From Wuchereria bancrofti (Eukaryota > Nematoda > Chromadorea > Rhabditida > Onchocercidae), in the NCBI GenBank assembly GCA_005281725.1, contig SSBO01000012.1, positions 12,139,851 through 12,203,850 on the forward strand: a stretch of 64,000 bases of DNA, written 5' to 3'. Of this stretch, positions 11,201 to 22,697 are shown piece after piece (positions within the stretch are counted from its first letter, which is position 1; every line of letters begins with the position of its first letter). The notes under the pieces are model-generated. The model saw nothing but the letters and a program-made list of their open reading frames with translations. It did no database searches and was not told the origin of the DNA. The position numbers and the translations under genes are program-made.

Positions 11201-13803
11201 TTGGTTTGTAATTAATTTGTGATTTGCAACAAATGGTCTATGATTGGGATTTTTTGATTCCGTTACTAATCTGGGGTTGCTTTTCGATGTTGATTAGAGC
11301 TGGTAAAGTGGTGAAGTGGTAAGGAGGTGAAATGATTTTGGAAAATGAAACACCAATTTTTTATTAGAACAAACCTGAGTTCTTGTTATTATTTTGTATA
11401 GCAAAAATTTTCCAGTTCATCTAAAAAACAATTTTTGTGAATAAAGCAGTGAATTTTATAAAAATATGATTTTTAAATATTAATGAAGTTAGTAAAAAAC
11501 AATCAATATTACTTTGAAATATTGAGTCAGAAGTTATCGATCTATGGCCATGTCACTACTTAACTAAAAGAGATTTAAATCAATTTAATTTAAATCGTAA
11601 TTTAAATTAATTTAGCGAGGAATGTTCATGTATATACGATTATCATGCCACACAAAAATAACACATACGAAGTATTTTCAAGTTAAATCAAGAAGAGCTC
11701 ATTTCACCTTTAAAAACATGTTGAAAGTGCATAAATCATGTCACTTTTTAAACATTTTATAGCTTTTATCTGCATCTTTTGATTATCAAAACAGAAGAAT
11801 TATGGTCATATTCAATGAAAAGCAGTAAGGCAAAATGTTAAGTTTTTTCTAAATTTATTAATTATTGCAAAAAAGCAAATTTTTTAGCTCTATAGATATT
11901 GTAAAATAAATGCACACAAGCCTTGCGTTTTGAAGAGAACAGCAAGAACCTTCACTTCTTCTCTATTCTCATTATAACAAATCCGCCTACATTCATAGTA
12001 ATCTTACTGCCTGTACTCTGTTTTGATATTGAATATTTTCTTTCATCACCGCACAGCAATAGCAGATAAAGTTTTGTCCGCCCACAGTCTTCATTGATGT
12101 CACAGACATTTTTTACCAATTTTGAAACTGAGAAACAATTTTATGAATAAAGCAGTGAATTTTATAAAAATATGATTTTCAAATTTTAATGAAACCTCTT
12201 TTTTCTATAAAAGNTTGAATTTTGTTGAATTCCACAAATTTGAAGAAATAATCTACTCCAATCAATATGTCAGGTTGTTTCCAATAGTCTTCGTTAAGTC
12301 TTCAAATTGTGTTCCTATTGGTACATTAATTACTTGCAATTGTTTAATTAGATAGTCGATAACGTTGGTACATATTTTTATCATTTCCTTTCCCTTAGTT
12401 TGTATGTTGTGTTTGAGCAACAAAATAAGATTTGGGTTTTTTAGTTCCAAATGGAGCTAGCTTCATTTCGTATTTTTCAGTTTCAATTAACCCTTTTTCA
12501 ATTGCTAGTAATTGCTGAGTTATTCTTAGTGCATTCCAGAAATGTTTAGTCAAAATTTCTTCAAAAAAAACGAAAATCGCTTTGTGTACTCCTGCACAGT
12601 TTTTTTTTTTAATTTTTTTACTTTTTAACGGACTTGTTTGAACTGTTTGCCAACATCCTGAAACGTTATTAGCGCAGAAAACTTTTTTATACATGAAATG
12701 AAGCACGTTCGCAAACGGTTTGTAATTGGTTTGCATGCGGTTTGTAGATGGTTTGTACATGGTTTGCGTGTGTTTGTAAATGGTTTGCAATTGGTTTGTA
12801 ATTAATTTGTGATTTGCAACAAATGGTCTATGATTGGGATTTTTTGATTCCGTTACTAATCTGGGGTTGCTTTTCGATGTTGATTAGAGCTGGTAAAGTG
12901 GTGAAGTGGTAAGGAGGTGAAATGATTTTGGAAAATGAAACACCAATTTTTTATTAGAACAAACCTGAGTTCTTGTTATTATTTTGTATAGCAAAAATTT
13001 TCCAGTTCATCTAAAAAACAATTTTTGTGAATAAAGCAGTGAATTTTATAAAAATATGATTTTTAAATATTAATGAAGTTAGTAAAAAACAATCAATATT
13101 ACTTTGAAATATTGAGTCAGAAGTTATCGATCTATGGCCATGTCACTACTTAACTAAAAGAGATTTAAATCAATTTAATTTAAATCGTAATTTAAATTAA
13201 TTTAGCGAGGAATGTTCATGTATATACGATTATCATGCCACACAAAAATAACACATACGAAGTATTTTCAAGTTAAATCAAGAAGAGCTCATTTCACCTT
13301 TAAAAACATGTTGAAAGTGCATAAATCATGTCACTTTTTAAACATTTTATAGCTTTTATCTGCATCTTTTGATTATCAAAACAGAAGAATTATGGTCATA
13401 TTCAATGAAAAGCAGTAAGGCAAAATGTTAAGTTTTTTCTAAATTTATTAATTATTGCAAAAAAGCAAATTTTTTAGCTCTATAGATATTGTAAAATAAA
13501 TGCACACAAGCCTTGCGTTTTGAAGAGAACAGCAAGAACCTTCACTTCTTCTCTATTCTCATTATAACAAATCCGCCTACATTCATAGTAATCTTACTGC
13601 CTGTACTCTGTTTTGATATTGAATATTTTCTTTCATCACCGCACAGCAATAGCAGATAAAGTTTTGTCCGCCCACAGTCTTCATTGATGTCACAGACATT
13701 TTTTACCAATTTTGAAACTGAGAAACAATTTTATGAATAAAGCAGTGAATTTTATAAAAATATGATTTTCAAATTTTAATGAAACCTCTTTTTTCTATAA
13801 AAG
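10627..13803. repeat. Gap-junction tandem repeat, ~1.59 kb (N at 12214)
   Basis: 10627-12213 and 12215-13803 are the same sequence except for a 2-nt difference (TAGTTCG versus TAGTCTTCG near 10688/12288). They meet exactly at a single N. The pattern is that of two overlapping contigs placed end to end. It duplicates the Pao protease upstream part and about 1 kb of adjacent noncoding DNA. Confidence 0.9.
11126..11230 (-). repeat. Degenerate ~11-bp tandem array (TGGTTTGYA-type)
   Basis: About nine units of roughly TGGTTTGTAAT run head to tail upstream of the Pao-derived reading frames. Because 11 is not a multiple of 3, translation gives a changing Tyr-Lys/Gln-Thr pattern. The same array appears again at 12716-12820 inside the gap-junction repeat. 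It may be an LTR or leader-region minisatellite. Confidence 0.75.
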
Positions 13804-14105
13804 GCTTTAATGAGAGAATTAAGGCAAATAACTAGGTTCGATGAAATTTGTCAGTTGATAACTAATGCTTACCAATCGAATTCATTTTCTTAAAATAATA
13901 CAGTGTCGGTGGAGTTCAATTCTAGAATTATGAAAATTTAACTGANTCTTTTTTCTATAAAAGGCTTTAATGAGAGAATTAAGGCAAATAACTAGGTTCG
14001 ATGAAATTTGTCAGTTGATAACTAATGCTTACCAATCGAATTCATTTTCTTAAAATAATACAGTGTCGGTGGAGTTCAATTCTAGAATTATGAAAATTTA
14101 ACTGA
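13787..14105. repeat. Gap-junction tandem repeat, 159 bp (N at 13946)
   Basis: 13787-13945 is repeated as 13947-14105 with one N between. The left copy ends and the right copy begins at the N, as expected for an unmerged contig overlap. Confidence 0.9.
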
Positions 14106-14426
14106 TAAAATATTTTGCAGACCACTGTGTTCTCATCTTTTCAAAAGGTATATTAGTAGTATCAATGGATGACAAAAATGCTAACAACATAATTTCAAAT
14201 TTCCGGGAAGGTAATAGAATAGTTGACAATAATTTTAAAACAAATACAAATTACATAAGCATACAAAATAAGGTAAAAGAATGCCGAAGGTTTTTAGCGG
14301 TTATTAATCTTTTGACTTATTATGAATCGAGGTATCAATAAAATTGATTGTATAGATCTAAACTAAAATATTTGGTTTTTGTTTATTTGCTTTCAGAATA
14401 TCCGGAAAATGAGAAATTAAATAAAT

Positions 14427-14751
14427 CAAATAAATTAAATAAAAAAGGAAACCTCATTCAATGAACTAATAAAACATTTGAACTAGTAAAATCTTCAATG
14501 TTTCTATTCCTGAAGTTAAGAGAGAATATTGTCAACATAGATGAAAATATTGACAAGATATGCAAATCACCTATGTTATCATCATCGTNCAAATAAATTA
14601 AATAAAAAAGGAAACCTCATTCAATGAACTAATAAAACATTTGAACTAGTAAAATCTTCAATGTTTCTATTCCTGAAGTTAAGAGAGAATATTGTCAACA
14701 TAGATGAAAATATTGACAAGATATGCAAATCACCTATGTTATCATCATCGT
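14427..14751. repeat. Gap-junction tandem repeat, 162 bp (N at 14589)
   Basis: 14427-14588 is repeated as 14590-14751 on either side of a single N, the same arrangement as the other short gaps here. Confidence 0.9.
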
Positions 14752-15318
14752 TATCATTATCATTATCAATACGATGTACTCAGGTGTATCAAACCCTCAC
14801 TGTTTAGGTCCAAGTCTTTTCATTTTGATAACTGCTAATTACAATCTATTCATTATTCATTATATTATTCAGTCTATTCATTATATAATTAAAATCACAG
14901 TAAAAAATGGAGCAATGGTTATATTAGACTGCAAATTTTAGCAGATAAAATCGATACTAATGTTTAAGGTATCATTCAGAATTTAATTTAAATTCAAAAT
15001 TACTATTTTGTGCCATCCGTTTCCATCATCGCAATAATCGTATCCCATAGCTTCTTCTTTTGCTAAAAGCTTCAAGTACTTCTGATTTCCTACCAATTAC
15101 ATTCGAGAAAACTTTTATTAAATCAATACTGAAATAAGTAAGCAAAATGCTTCGAAAAAGTAATTAAAAGATTTTGTTCAAAAAACAATTCAGTGTTTTA
15201 AAATAATGGAGAATTTCAATTTCGTGCAATAACATTATTACTAAATTTACTTTTCTTTAAATAAAATTTCCTTATCTGTAATTATTAAAAAAAAATTGTA
15301 AATTATAAAGAAATAAAC

Positions 15319-15384
15319 AAAGCAATGATTACAGCAAACAATTAAAGTAATGATTACAGTAGGATAAATAAAGTAATGATTACA
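15319..15384. repeat. Three TAATGATTACA motifs at 26-bp spacing
   Basis: AAGYAATGATTACA occurs three times, at about 15319, 15345 and 15371, with a constant 26-bp period and diverged spacers. This is a short decayed tandem repeat. A homeodomain-like ATTA core is present in each motif, but no gene next to it explains a regulatory role. Confidence 0.6.
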
Positions 15385-17296
15385 AAAAAAAAAAAATGAA
15401 AGGTATAATCGCAAGGGAGTAATTAAATCTGTATAATTACAAACGGTAATGTGAGTAATTAAAACTATAATCACAAGAATAAGTAGAACTGCAATCAATA
15501 ATCTGTTACTATTTTAATTTCATTTATGCCAACAAAAGATCGGAATGTTACACGAATATTGATCCAATCATGATGGAACATTCGGCAGGAGGAGTTACGT
15601 CGGAAATTCCTATAACATTGAATGCAGAGCTTTTACTCCGTTTTCTCATTTACAGATCTAATTTTAACTTATTTAATATTTCAAATTATCTGATCACTTT
15701 TTTCTTCTTTTTTTAGAGACAATTTATCACTTGTAATGTGATGCAGAAAATATTGACAGCTTGGAAAGTACTGAATTCTGTGATCTTCGATATTAGAAGT
15801 TTTTTTCTACAAAGTTCCACCAAAAAGTTATGTTTTAATGATCATTGATCAATTATACCACCCTTGATACACCTCCACGACAATTTTTTTTTTTTTTTTT
15901 AAGTGAAACAAATGGTTTAGTATTATTAATCAGTTAAACAAAAAACTTTAAGAAAACATATTTGACATCATTTGATAATATTTTACTTTCATTCTTATTT
16001 GACACGATGCGGTAAAGTTTTCAGGTTGAATTTCAGGTATATGAGGGCAAAAATGTGCTCAGGTAAAAAAAGTGCAGTTTACAAGATAGCTTCTATTCTC
16101 ACTTTGCATCCAAGAAAAAAAAGAATTTAAAATTTTCATATTTTATGCTTTACAAACTGACCATAATATTTATTTTAATAACTAACCGGGAAGCAGATCA
16201 CGCTAAACACGAAATACTTTAAATTAATGAAATGAACTAAAATAACAAGTGGATTTATTTACGCCTCCTATAATGAAAGGTCATCTTAAGTAGAATTATC
16301 GATTTATCGCAAATTTGTCTGCTGAAATCAAAATTTTCAACAATCGTTAAAAAAACAATTGCTTCATTTACATTTATTTTACTTGTAAATTCTTTTTATA
16401 TCTCTTTCTTTCTTCATAACTATTTATGCAAAAATATTTTAATCTTTAAAAAAATTTGAAGATTGATTCAAAATAAGAGAATTCAAAATATTGTTCATTT
16501 TTTCTTGCTAATTTCTATTGTTTGTTTTCGAAATTATCACTAATATAAACAGAAAGATTGCTATTTTCCAGATAAGTCAGCGGCATATTATCTCTTTTTA
16601 ATTATTGGTAACACATATTTGATCATTTCTAATGTCACTGATATATATGTGAAGGTATCGTCTAATGAATAAATTTCGTTATATGTGAATGAATGAATTT
16701 CGTTTTTACGTGATCTTAAGTGATCCACGTGGAAAATCTCTTTCTTCATTTCACACTTTCCTAATTTAACTTTGAAGGACAATTAACAGAGGTATCATCG
16801 CTCAATCTCACCGTCACCATTTCAAGTTTACTGTTGATTATCACTCGATCTATCTATCAACTAATGTCGCCTACCTGTTCCTATTGATAAAGCAGCAACG
16901 TTTACCATATTTTGCACTGCTTCATTATCACCTTACCAGTAAGTAATAACTAATTTTTCATTTTCCACAACTTTGGACAATTTCTTTTTTTCTCTGGAAA
17001 TAGTCTCTTTGAAACAAACATTCTACTACATTACACTAAATTAATACATTATTCTTTTCTCTGGAAATTGGCAATTTTTAAATATCATTGCCGATTTCGG
17101 AAATTTAACTATTTACACCAGTAATCCAATCTTGCGCTATCGGTTTAACTGTATTCAGATTTTCATTGACACTGTGAAGTCATTTGAAAGCATTGATAAG
17201 ACAGAAGAAGCAATGCTCTTTTTAACTTTTAAAGTACTGAAATGTTGCTCTAAGATTTAATTAATTGTCCAAGCTTCAGTTTCCATTTTATCGGGA

Positions 17297-17600
17297 AGAT
17301 GAAAAGGACAGAGGGAAAATTGCTGTAAGTGAAATTCACCAAATTTTTCCAGAAATATAAATTTTGAATCAGAATTTGCCCTATAAGCAAGGAAAAAGGT
17401 TACCTATAAGCACAATTACGGAACTCTCATTTATGCGAATTGTATGGNNAGATGAAAAGGACAGAGGGAAAATTGCTGTAAGTGAAATTCACCAAATTTT
17501 TCCAGAAATATAAATTTTGAATCAGAATTTGCCCTATAAGCAAGGAAAAAGGTTACCTATAAGCACAATTACGGAACTCTCATTTATGCGAATTGTATGG
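17297..17600. repeat. Gap-junction tandem repeat, 151 bp (NN at 17448-17449)
   Basis: 17297-17447 is repeated as 17450-17600 on either side of two Ns. It has the same signature as the other unmerged overlaps. Confidence 0.9.
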
Positions 17601-18705
17601 ATGCTTAAAAATATCATTCACATAAAGTCAAGTAGGCAAATCGGAAAGATTTTTGCCGGGAAAGATTATCCATTTTTAACATTTCAAATTTTTGAACTTC
17701 TAAATATTTATGAAAAGAACAAAGAGACATGCATTCAGCAGCGACGTAAAGAAAGAGAGAAATAGATAGAGAGAGGCGAAAATCGGAAAAAATCAGAAAA
17801 GAGGAATTCAGAGAGGACTTGCTATTATCTTCCTCTACATCATCTTCTGGTTTATCCATTTCAATTCAATTAATTTATCATCTCGTTGATTAGCATTATT
17901 CCAAATTGATTGATTTCGTCAGACGATCACACCACAGATATATAGAAGAAACGAATTTCAACTCGCTTCAATGACAAATCTGCGCAATTGTCGTCCAATT
18001 GAACAATCACCGCAAAAAGCCCAATGATCGGTGTTGAAATGAAATGATGTAATATCGTAGCATTGGAGACAAATGATCCTAGTCAATAGCGCTCTCTTTC
18101 ATTCAGCTAACTTCCATTCCCTTTTTCAGATTTCTTATTTGTTTGCAGCACCGCGCACTCCTCCATTATTACTTTACTAGTTGCATTATATTGCACATTA
18201 TTTCTTTTTTGTTTCATTTCTCATCCAATCGGTCAGTGTCATTTTAATCATTTTAGGAAAGTTAAAATTTTAAAAATTTAAAATTTTAACACTTAACTGT
18301 TGATTTTTTGAAATCATTTCAACCCTTTATATTAGACATGATTTTTCTTTTTCACCCTAAACTTTTACTTTTTTTTTTTGTTTGACTCGTTGTGTACTAT
18401 TTCTTCATTCCAGTCGCTTTCTTTTTTTCACTTCTCCCTTTTCACTAACCAAAATTTTTAAACATTACTGCCATTTCATTTACTGTTTCTGTAAACTTGT
18501 TTATCACTTTTTTACCACTTTATTCAATACCTTGTTTGCTTCTACCATTACGTACTGATATAATAACAAAATGCATCTGTAATAAGCAACCAAGCAATCA
18601 TCTTTACCATATTTTTTACATTTTTTCTCAGGATGACAAAGTATCCTGCCAGAAATGGTTTGCATGCAATTTGGTATTCCGGAAATGCTTTTATTAAGAT
18701 GATAA

Positions 18706-18735
18706 AAAAAATGATAAACTTGTTTATCATTTTTT
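18706..18735. repeat. Perfect 14-bp inverted repeat with 2-nt loop
   Basis: Arms AAAAAATGATAAAC (18706-18719) and its exact reverse complement (18722-18735) flank TT. The right arm ends in a T run. There is no adjacent gene to terminate, so its role is unknown. Confidence 0.85.
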
Positions 18736-19532
18736 ACCCCCTCCAAATTTTGAAATTGCGCAATTAGTTATATTAAAGAAAACCTTTCAAATTATTAAAT
18801 TCCTGATTCATTTCCCGGGAATTCACTTTCGTTTTTTGGTTTCCTCCTTTTATTCATTTCTTATTTTAACTATTCTTTTTTTTCATTACGATCGAATTTA
18901 TATTCCTATCTTCCATCCTCATCTTGCAAGGTGCAAGATTTTAATCCAACTTACCTCAGGTAGACTAACTAGCATGCATATTAGGAAATGATCATGGAAA
19001 TTGCTTGCTTTTCATTCCCTTCAAATAATTCTCCCTCTGTCTTTTTTTAAATTTGTTTTTGTCATTGCTGTTATCGACAATTTATTTCCACTTTTTTCTT
19101 CCAATTTCTTTCAGTTTAATTTTTATACATTTGTACTTCGATCACTTCTCAACTTAAAAGCATGATTCTCAAACGAATCATTAGTACATTTAAGAATCAA
19201 CCCTATCTTATTTCTTTTGCATCGGTAATTACACTAACTGCCAATTATTTTTTGCGAGAATTTTTCACAACTTATTCTGTATCTATTTATCACTACTTCT
19301 GTTTTTTATACCCAACAGATAATCAATACCGTAGTTATTTCTTCTATTTCTAGAATTCAAAACTAACTCTGTCCTTTAATGATTTCTGGTATTTTTGTAA
19401 TCTTAATTAACGGCTGGAATAATTTTGAAGGATTGAAAACATGTGATTGTCGTACACCGGGAGATATATTCTGTATCATTTGTTTGCTACATCATATTAT
19501 GCAATTTCAGTGGAATATCTGATGATTTCTAG

Positions 19533-22500
19533 GTTGTGTAATGGGTGTCGGTTTTGGTTTAATGTACTATCCGGCTATTGTCATCGTTACTATGATTTTC
19601 GAAAAGGAAAATTTGTTTGAATATTTTGTTTGTTTGAATTACAGTAGTTTTATTATAATTTTATTGTAGTATTTCAAATTGTGTGAAATTGTGTGGATTA
19701 TAGTACATATTCTTATTATGATATAATTTTATTAAGAAAAGAATTTTTTTACAGTGAAATAATTGGTTTAACAATAATATTCCAATTAATTAGTAAGCAA
19801 TTATAATCAAATAAATAAGTTATTCATTCTTTAATACATAATACTTTCATTTTTATATTATTCTATATTATGATCCAATTCTTTCTTTTTTGCTTCTCAG
19901 ATCTATGGCTACCGGAATAGCAGTATGTGATGCTGGTGTCGGTACAGTTGTATTTGCTGAAGCACTTATTAAAATTTTCCGGAGAACGGTTTTCGCTGTT
20001 TATGCAGGTAAACTATTATGGTTTACTTTCAGTAATTTCAGATCATTTTATTCATTCAAAAAATGCCATCCATATTTATTCCTAACACTGTGACAATGAC
20101 AATTGATTTCCTTTGCTATTTTCTTATCTCAAATGTGATACTAACATGTCTTTTAGTAATTGTATTAATGTGTTCCTTATGTGGTGCCATTTTTCGACCG
20201 CTAACATTTGTTGCTGTAGAAGATGAAACAAGAAGAAAGTACTCGAAGATGAAAAGAATGGATTCATTGAAATGGTGCATCAGTACTTCATTTTCGTCAT
20301 ACTTCTTGTTTTATCGCAGCTAATTATTGTATTTGCATATATTAAATAAATATTCTTTGAATGCTTCTACAAAGTATTAGTTTAGAGAATCTTTAAAACT
20401 TCTAGTGACATTATGTCAACTAATATTCTATTACAATTAAAATGAAGAAAATGGTCCTTTATCAACCACTTTGCTTGCATCACATAATTAACAAAACATT
20501 AATGATGTCGAAGAGACGAATGGGGAACTGGAACAATCAAAATCGTTAACCAGCGACATTTCACATGGAAGAAGTCGAAGAATTTCAGAATCTACAGGAT
20601 TTATCACTGTTAAAGTAAGCTAATGTCTCATTTTCTTTCATTATTTTATATCTCATTAATGATATTTAAATTTTTGATTTATCATTTCTATGCTCTAATT
20701 TAATATTGTAAGACGAATATAAAGTATGATATTTAATAAGATGTTCTCTATGGAATACGTTACAATGCAATGTTTCAGGTTAATTAGCACTGTATTAGCC
20801 GTTTTCTTTTTTTTTTTTAATTCAGGATGTGTTTTGTACGGGTTCAAAGAATGAATTACCAAAGACTGAATGTCACCGATCTTTTACATCGCTCAATATA
20901 AAGGATGATAAGTTGAATAGGAGAAAATTAGCAAAACAAGAGGAATTGCATTTCTAGGACTGTACCTAGACGGAAAAGAAAAACAAATTGTAATGTGCGG
21001 AATGGTTTATTACTGGAAGCGATAATAAGACTAATTAGCAGGTTACATTCAGCAAACTTGAAAAAGGAACTTTTTTCTTCTCTGTTAAGTATATAGCGCA
21101 TGAATACTTCCGGAAATCTTGAAATTAAAATGTTCTAAGCTTTCCTTATCTAATCTCTGTTGCATTGTCTTAATTGCATTGTCTTAATTGCAGTTATATC
21201 ATTTACTAATTCCCAAATATCTTTGCAATTCAAGAAAATCCGCTGTCTCCTCTTATTTCATATTAATTACCTAAAATTTTATTGTGATTATATTTAATAG
21301 TGGTAAAAGATGAATTAGATAGCAGGAAAATTTTGACAAAAGTAATTCACTTCACTTCCTTCTCTACTTGAATTTATGCAAGAATTTGATCAGTGGTAAT
21401 TTATTAATGATAAATAATGCAAACTTGAACTCGAAGATTTAAATTAGAATTAAATTAAGAGCTAGTCTAAGCTTGTGATCTTAAATCAATCTGACGTTTC
21501 ATAGACTCATTAGCTAGTGATTCAATTAAAATATAGGTTTAATTAAGCTTTTGATTAAAAAATGTGCATTTACCGAAATGCTTGTGTAGCACTAATAGCA
21601 CATTGTGTAGGAGTTAGACCAAGACTGGTTGCATGTGAAGGCAAAAAAAAACAAGTGGTGAATTAAGTGCGATGATTGTTAGCAGATTTGAAATTGCATA
21701 AAGTAGGAATATTGAATTAGCAAGTAATGAGATATCTGTCATTTTCTCCACTGTTCTGCAAATGACAAAGATGTACCTTCAAATGGTACATTAACATCTC
21801 TAGTTATTCTTGAAGTAAGTGCAGCATTGACAAAATAATATTAACAGAAAAACGTTTTGCAAGTGATCTTTGACCCATCTTTAATCGATCATACCATATC
21901 ATAGCAAAGATGATCTTGCTACCCAACTTCAGCCTTTGGAAAAAATTTTTGAAAATAACACAATTGGATAGAATCATAAAGAGTATTGTATAGTAAAATA
22001 TAAAACAAAAAGAAATCGAGCTTTCTTTAAACCTTATTATATTTAATAGTAAGTTCTAGGATTTCAAAAATTTCTACTCTTTCAGGTATTATGAATACAA
22101 TTGGACGAATTTTGGTTGGATTAATATCTGATCGTAAATTGCCATGCAAATATGGAAAAGATAGAGCACAAAACAGGCTATGGACCTATGTATCATCATT
22201 GAGTTTGTGTGATTTATTAACAGCTGGCATACTTTTTTGCGATGGTTATATAACTTTAGTTGTAAGTTTAGAAGCATCCAGAAATCCATTTGCAACAAAG
22301 TTTTCCCGAGATCAATCAAATGTACCAGAAATGAAACCCAGTAATCTCATGAAATAGCTTATTACTGACCAACCTGGAGAAATTTAGTTCGTACTGCATT
22401 AGATCTCTTCAGATCTACGGTGCTAATTTTAGCACTAATGATAATTGCTATCGGATTAGAATAAGAGAGAGAGGAGGAGCAAAAATAATTATCAATGCTT

Positions 22501-22697
22501 AGATTAATTTGTCCATGGAAGTATAATAAAGTGCTCTGCAGATGTACTCCGGTTTATTTGGATTAACGCTATCATCCTACGTATACTTTACGTCAGTACT
22601 GCTTGTCGATTTAATTGGTATTGAGAAACTGACCAATGCATTTGGCTTAATTTTACTTTTCCAAGTATTGGTACTGTTATAGGACCTCCTATGTCTG
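19533..22697 (+). pseudogene. SLC16-like monocarboxylate transporter, decayed copy
   Basis: Exon-like blocks follow the SLC16 (major facilitator) order: CVMGVGFGLMYYPAIVIVTM (19533-about 19610, helix 4 region), SMATGIAVCDAGVGTVVFAE (19901-20007), CSLCGAIFRPL (20157 on), a cytoplasmic linker with DVFCTGSKNELP (about 20500-20614 and 20826-21088), GIMNTIGRILVGLISDRK (22086-22261) and LTNAFGLILLFQ (22542-22697). SLC16 proteins carry lactate, pyruvate and similar substrates with protons. Lesions: no GT donor after the first block, a frame change near 20955 followed by a stop, and loss of one G in the last block (CAAGTATTGG where the frame needs CAAGGTATTGG). Helices 1-3 and 7-8 were not found. The introns show it is not a retrocopy. 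A weak C-terminal candidate lies at 24510-24655. Confidence 0.75.

Larger units (their letters stand above)
14106..19532. other. Gene-poor region, no gene accepted
   Basis: Over 5 kb of AT-rich DNA with only short open frames of no recognisable family. It holds two gap-junction repeats, a run of three 26-bp-spaced TAATGATTACA motifs (15319-15384) and a perfect hairpin (18706-18735). Small undetected exons of the downstream SLC16-like copy could lie at its right end, but no first-helix exon of that family was found. Confidence 0.5.

Noticed and set aside
12215..12790. Second Pao insertion next to the first
   Set aside because: Same sequence and same flanks as 10627-12213, meeting at an N; best explained as contig overlap.
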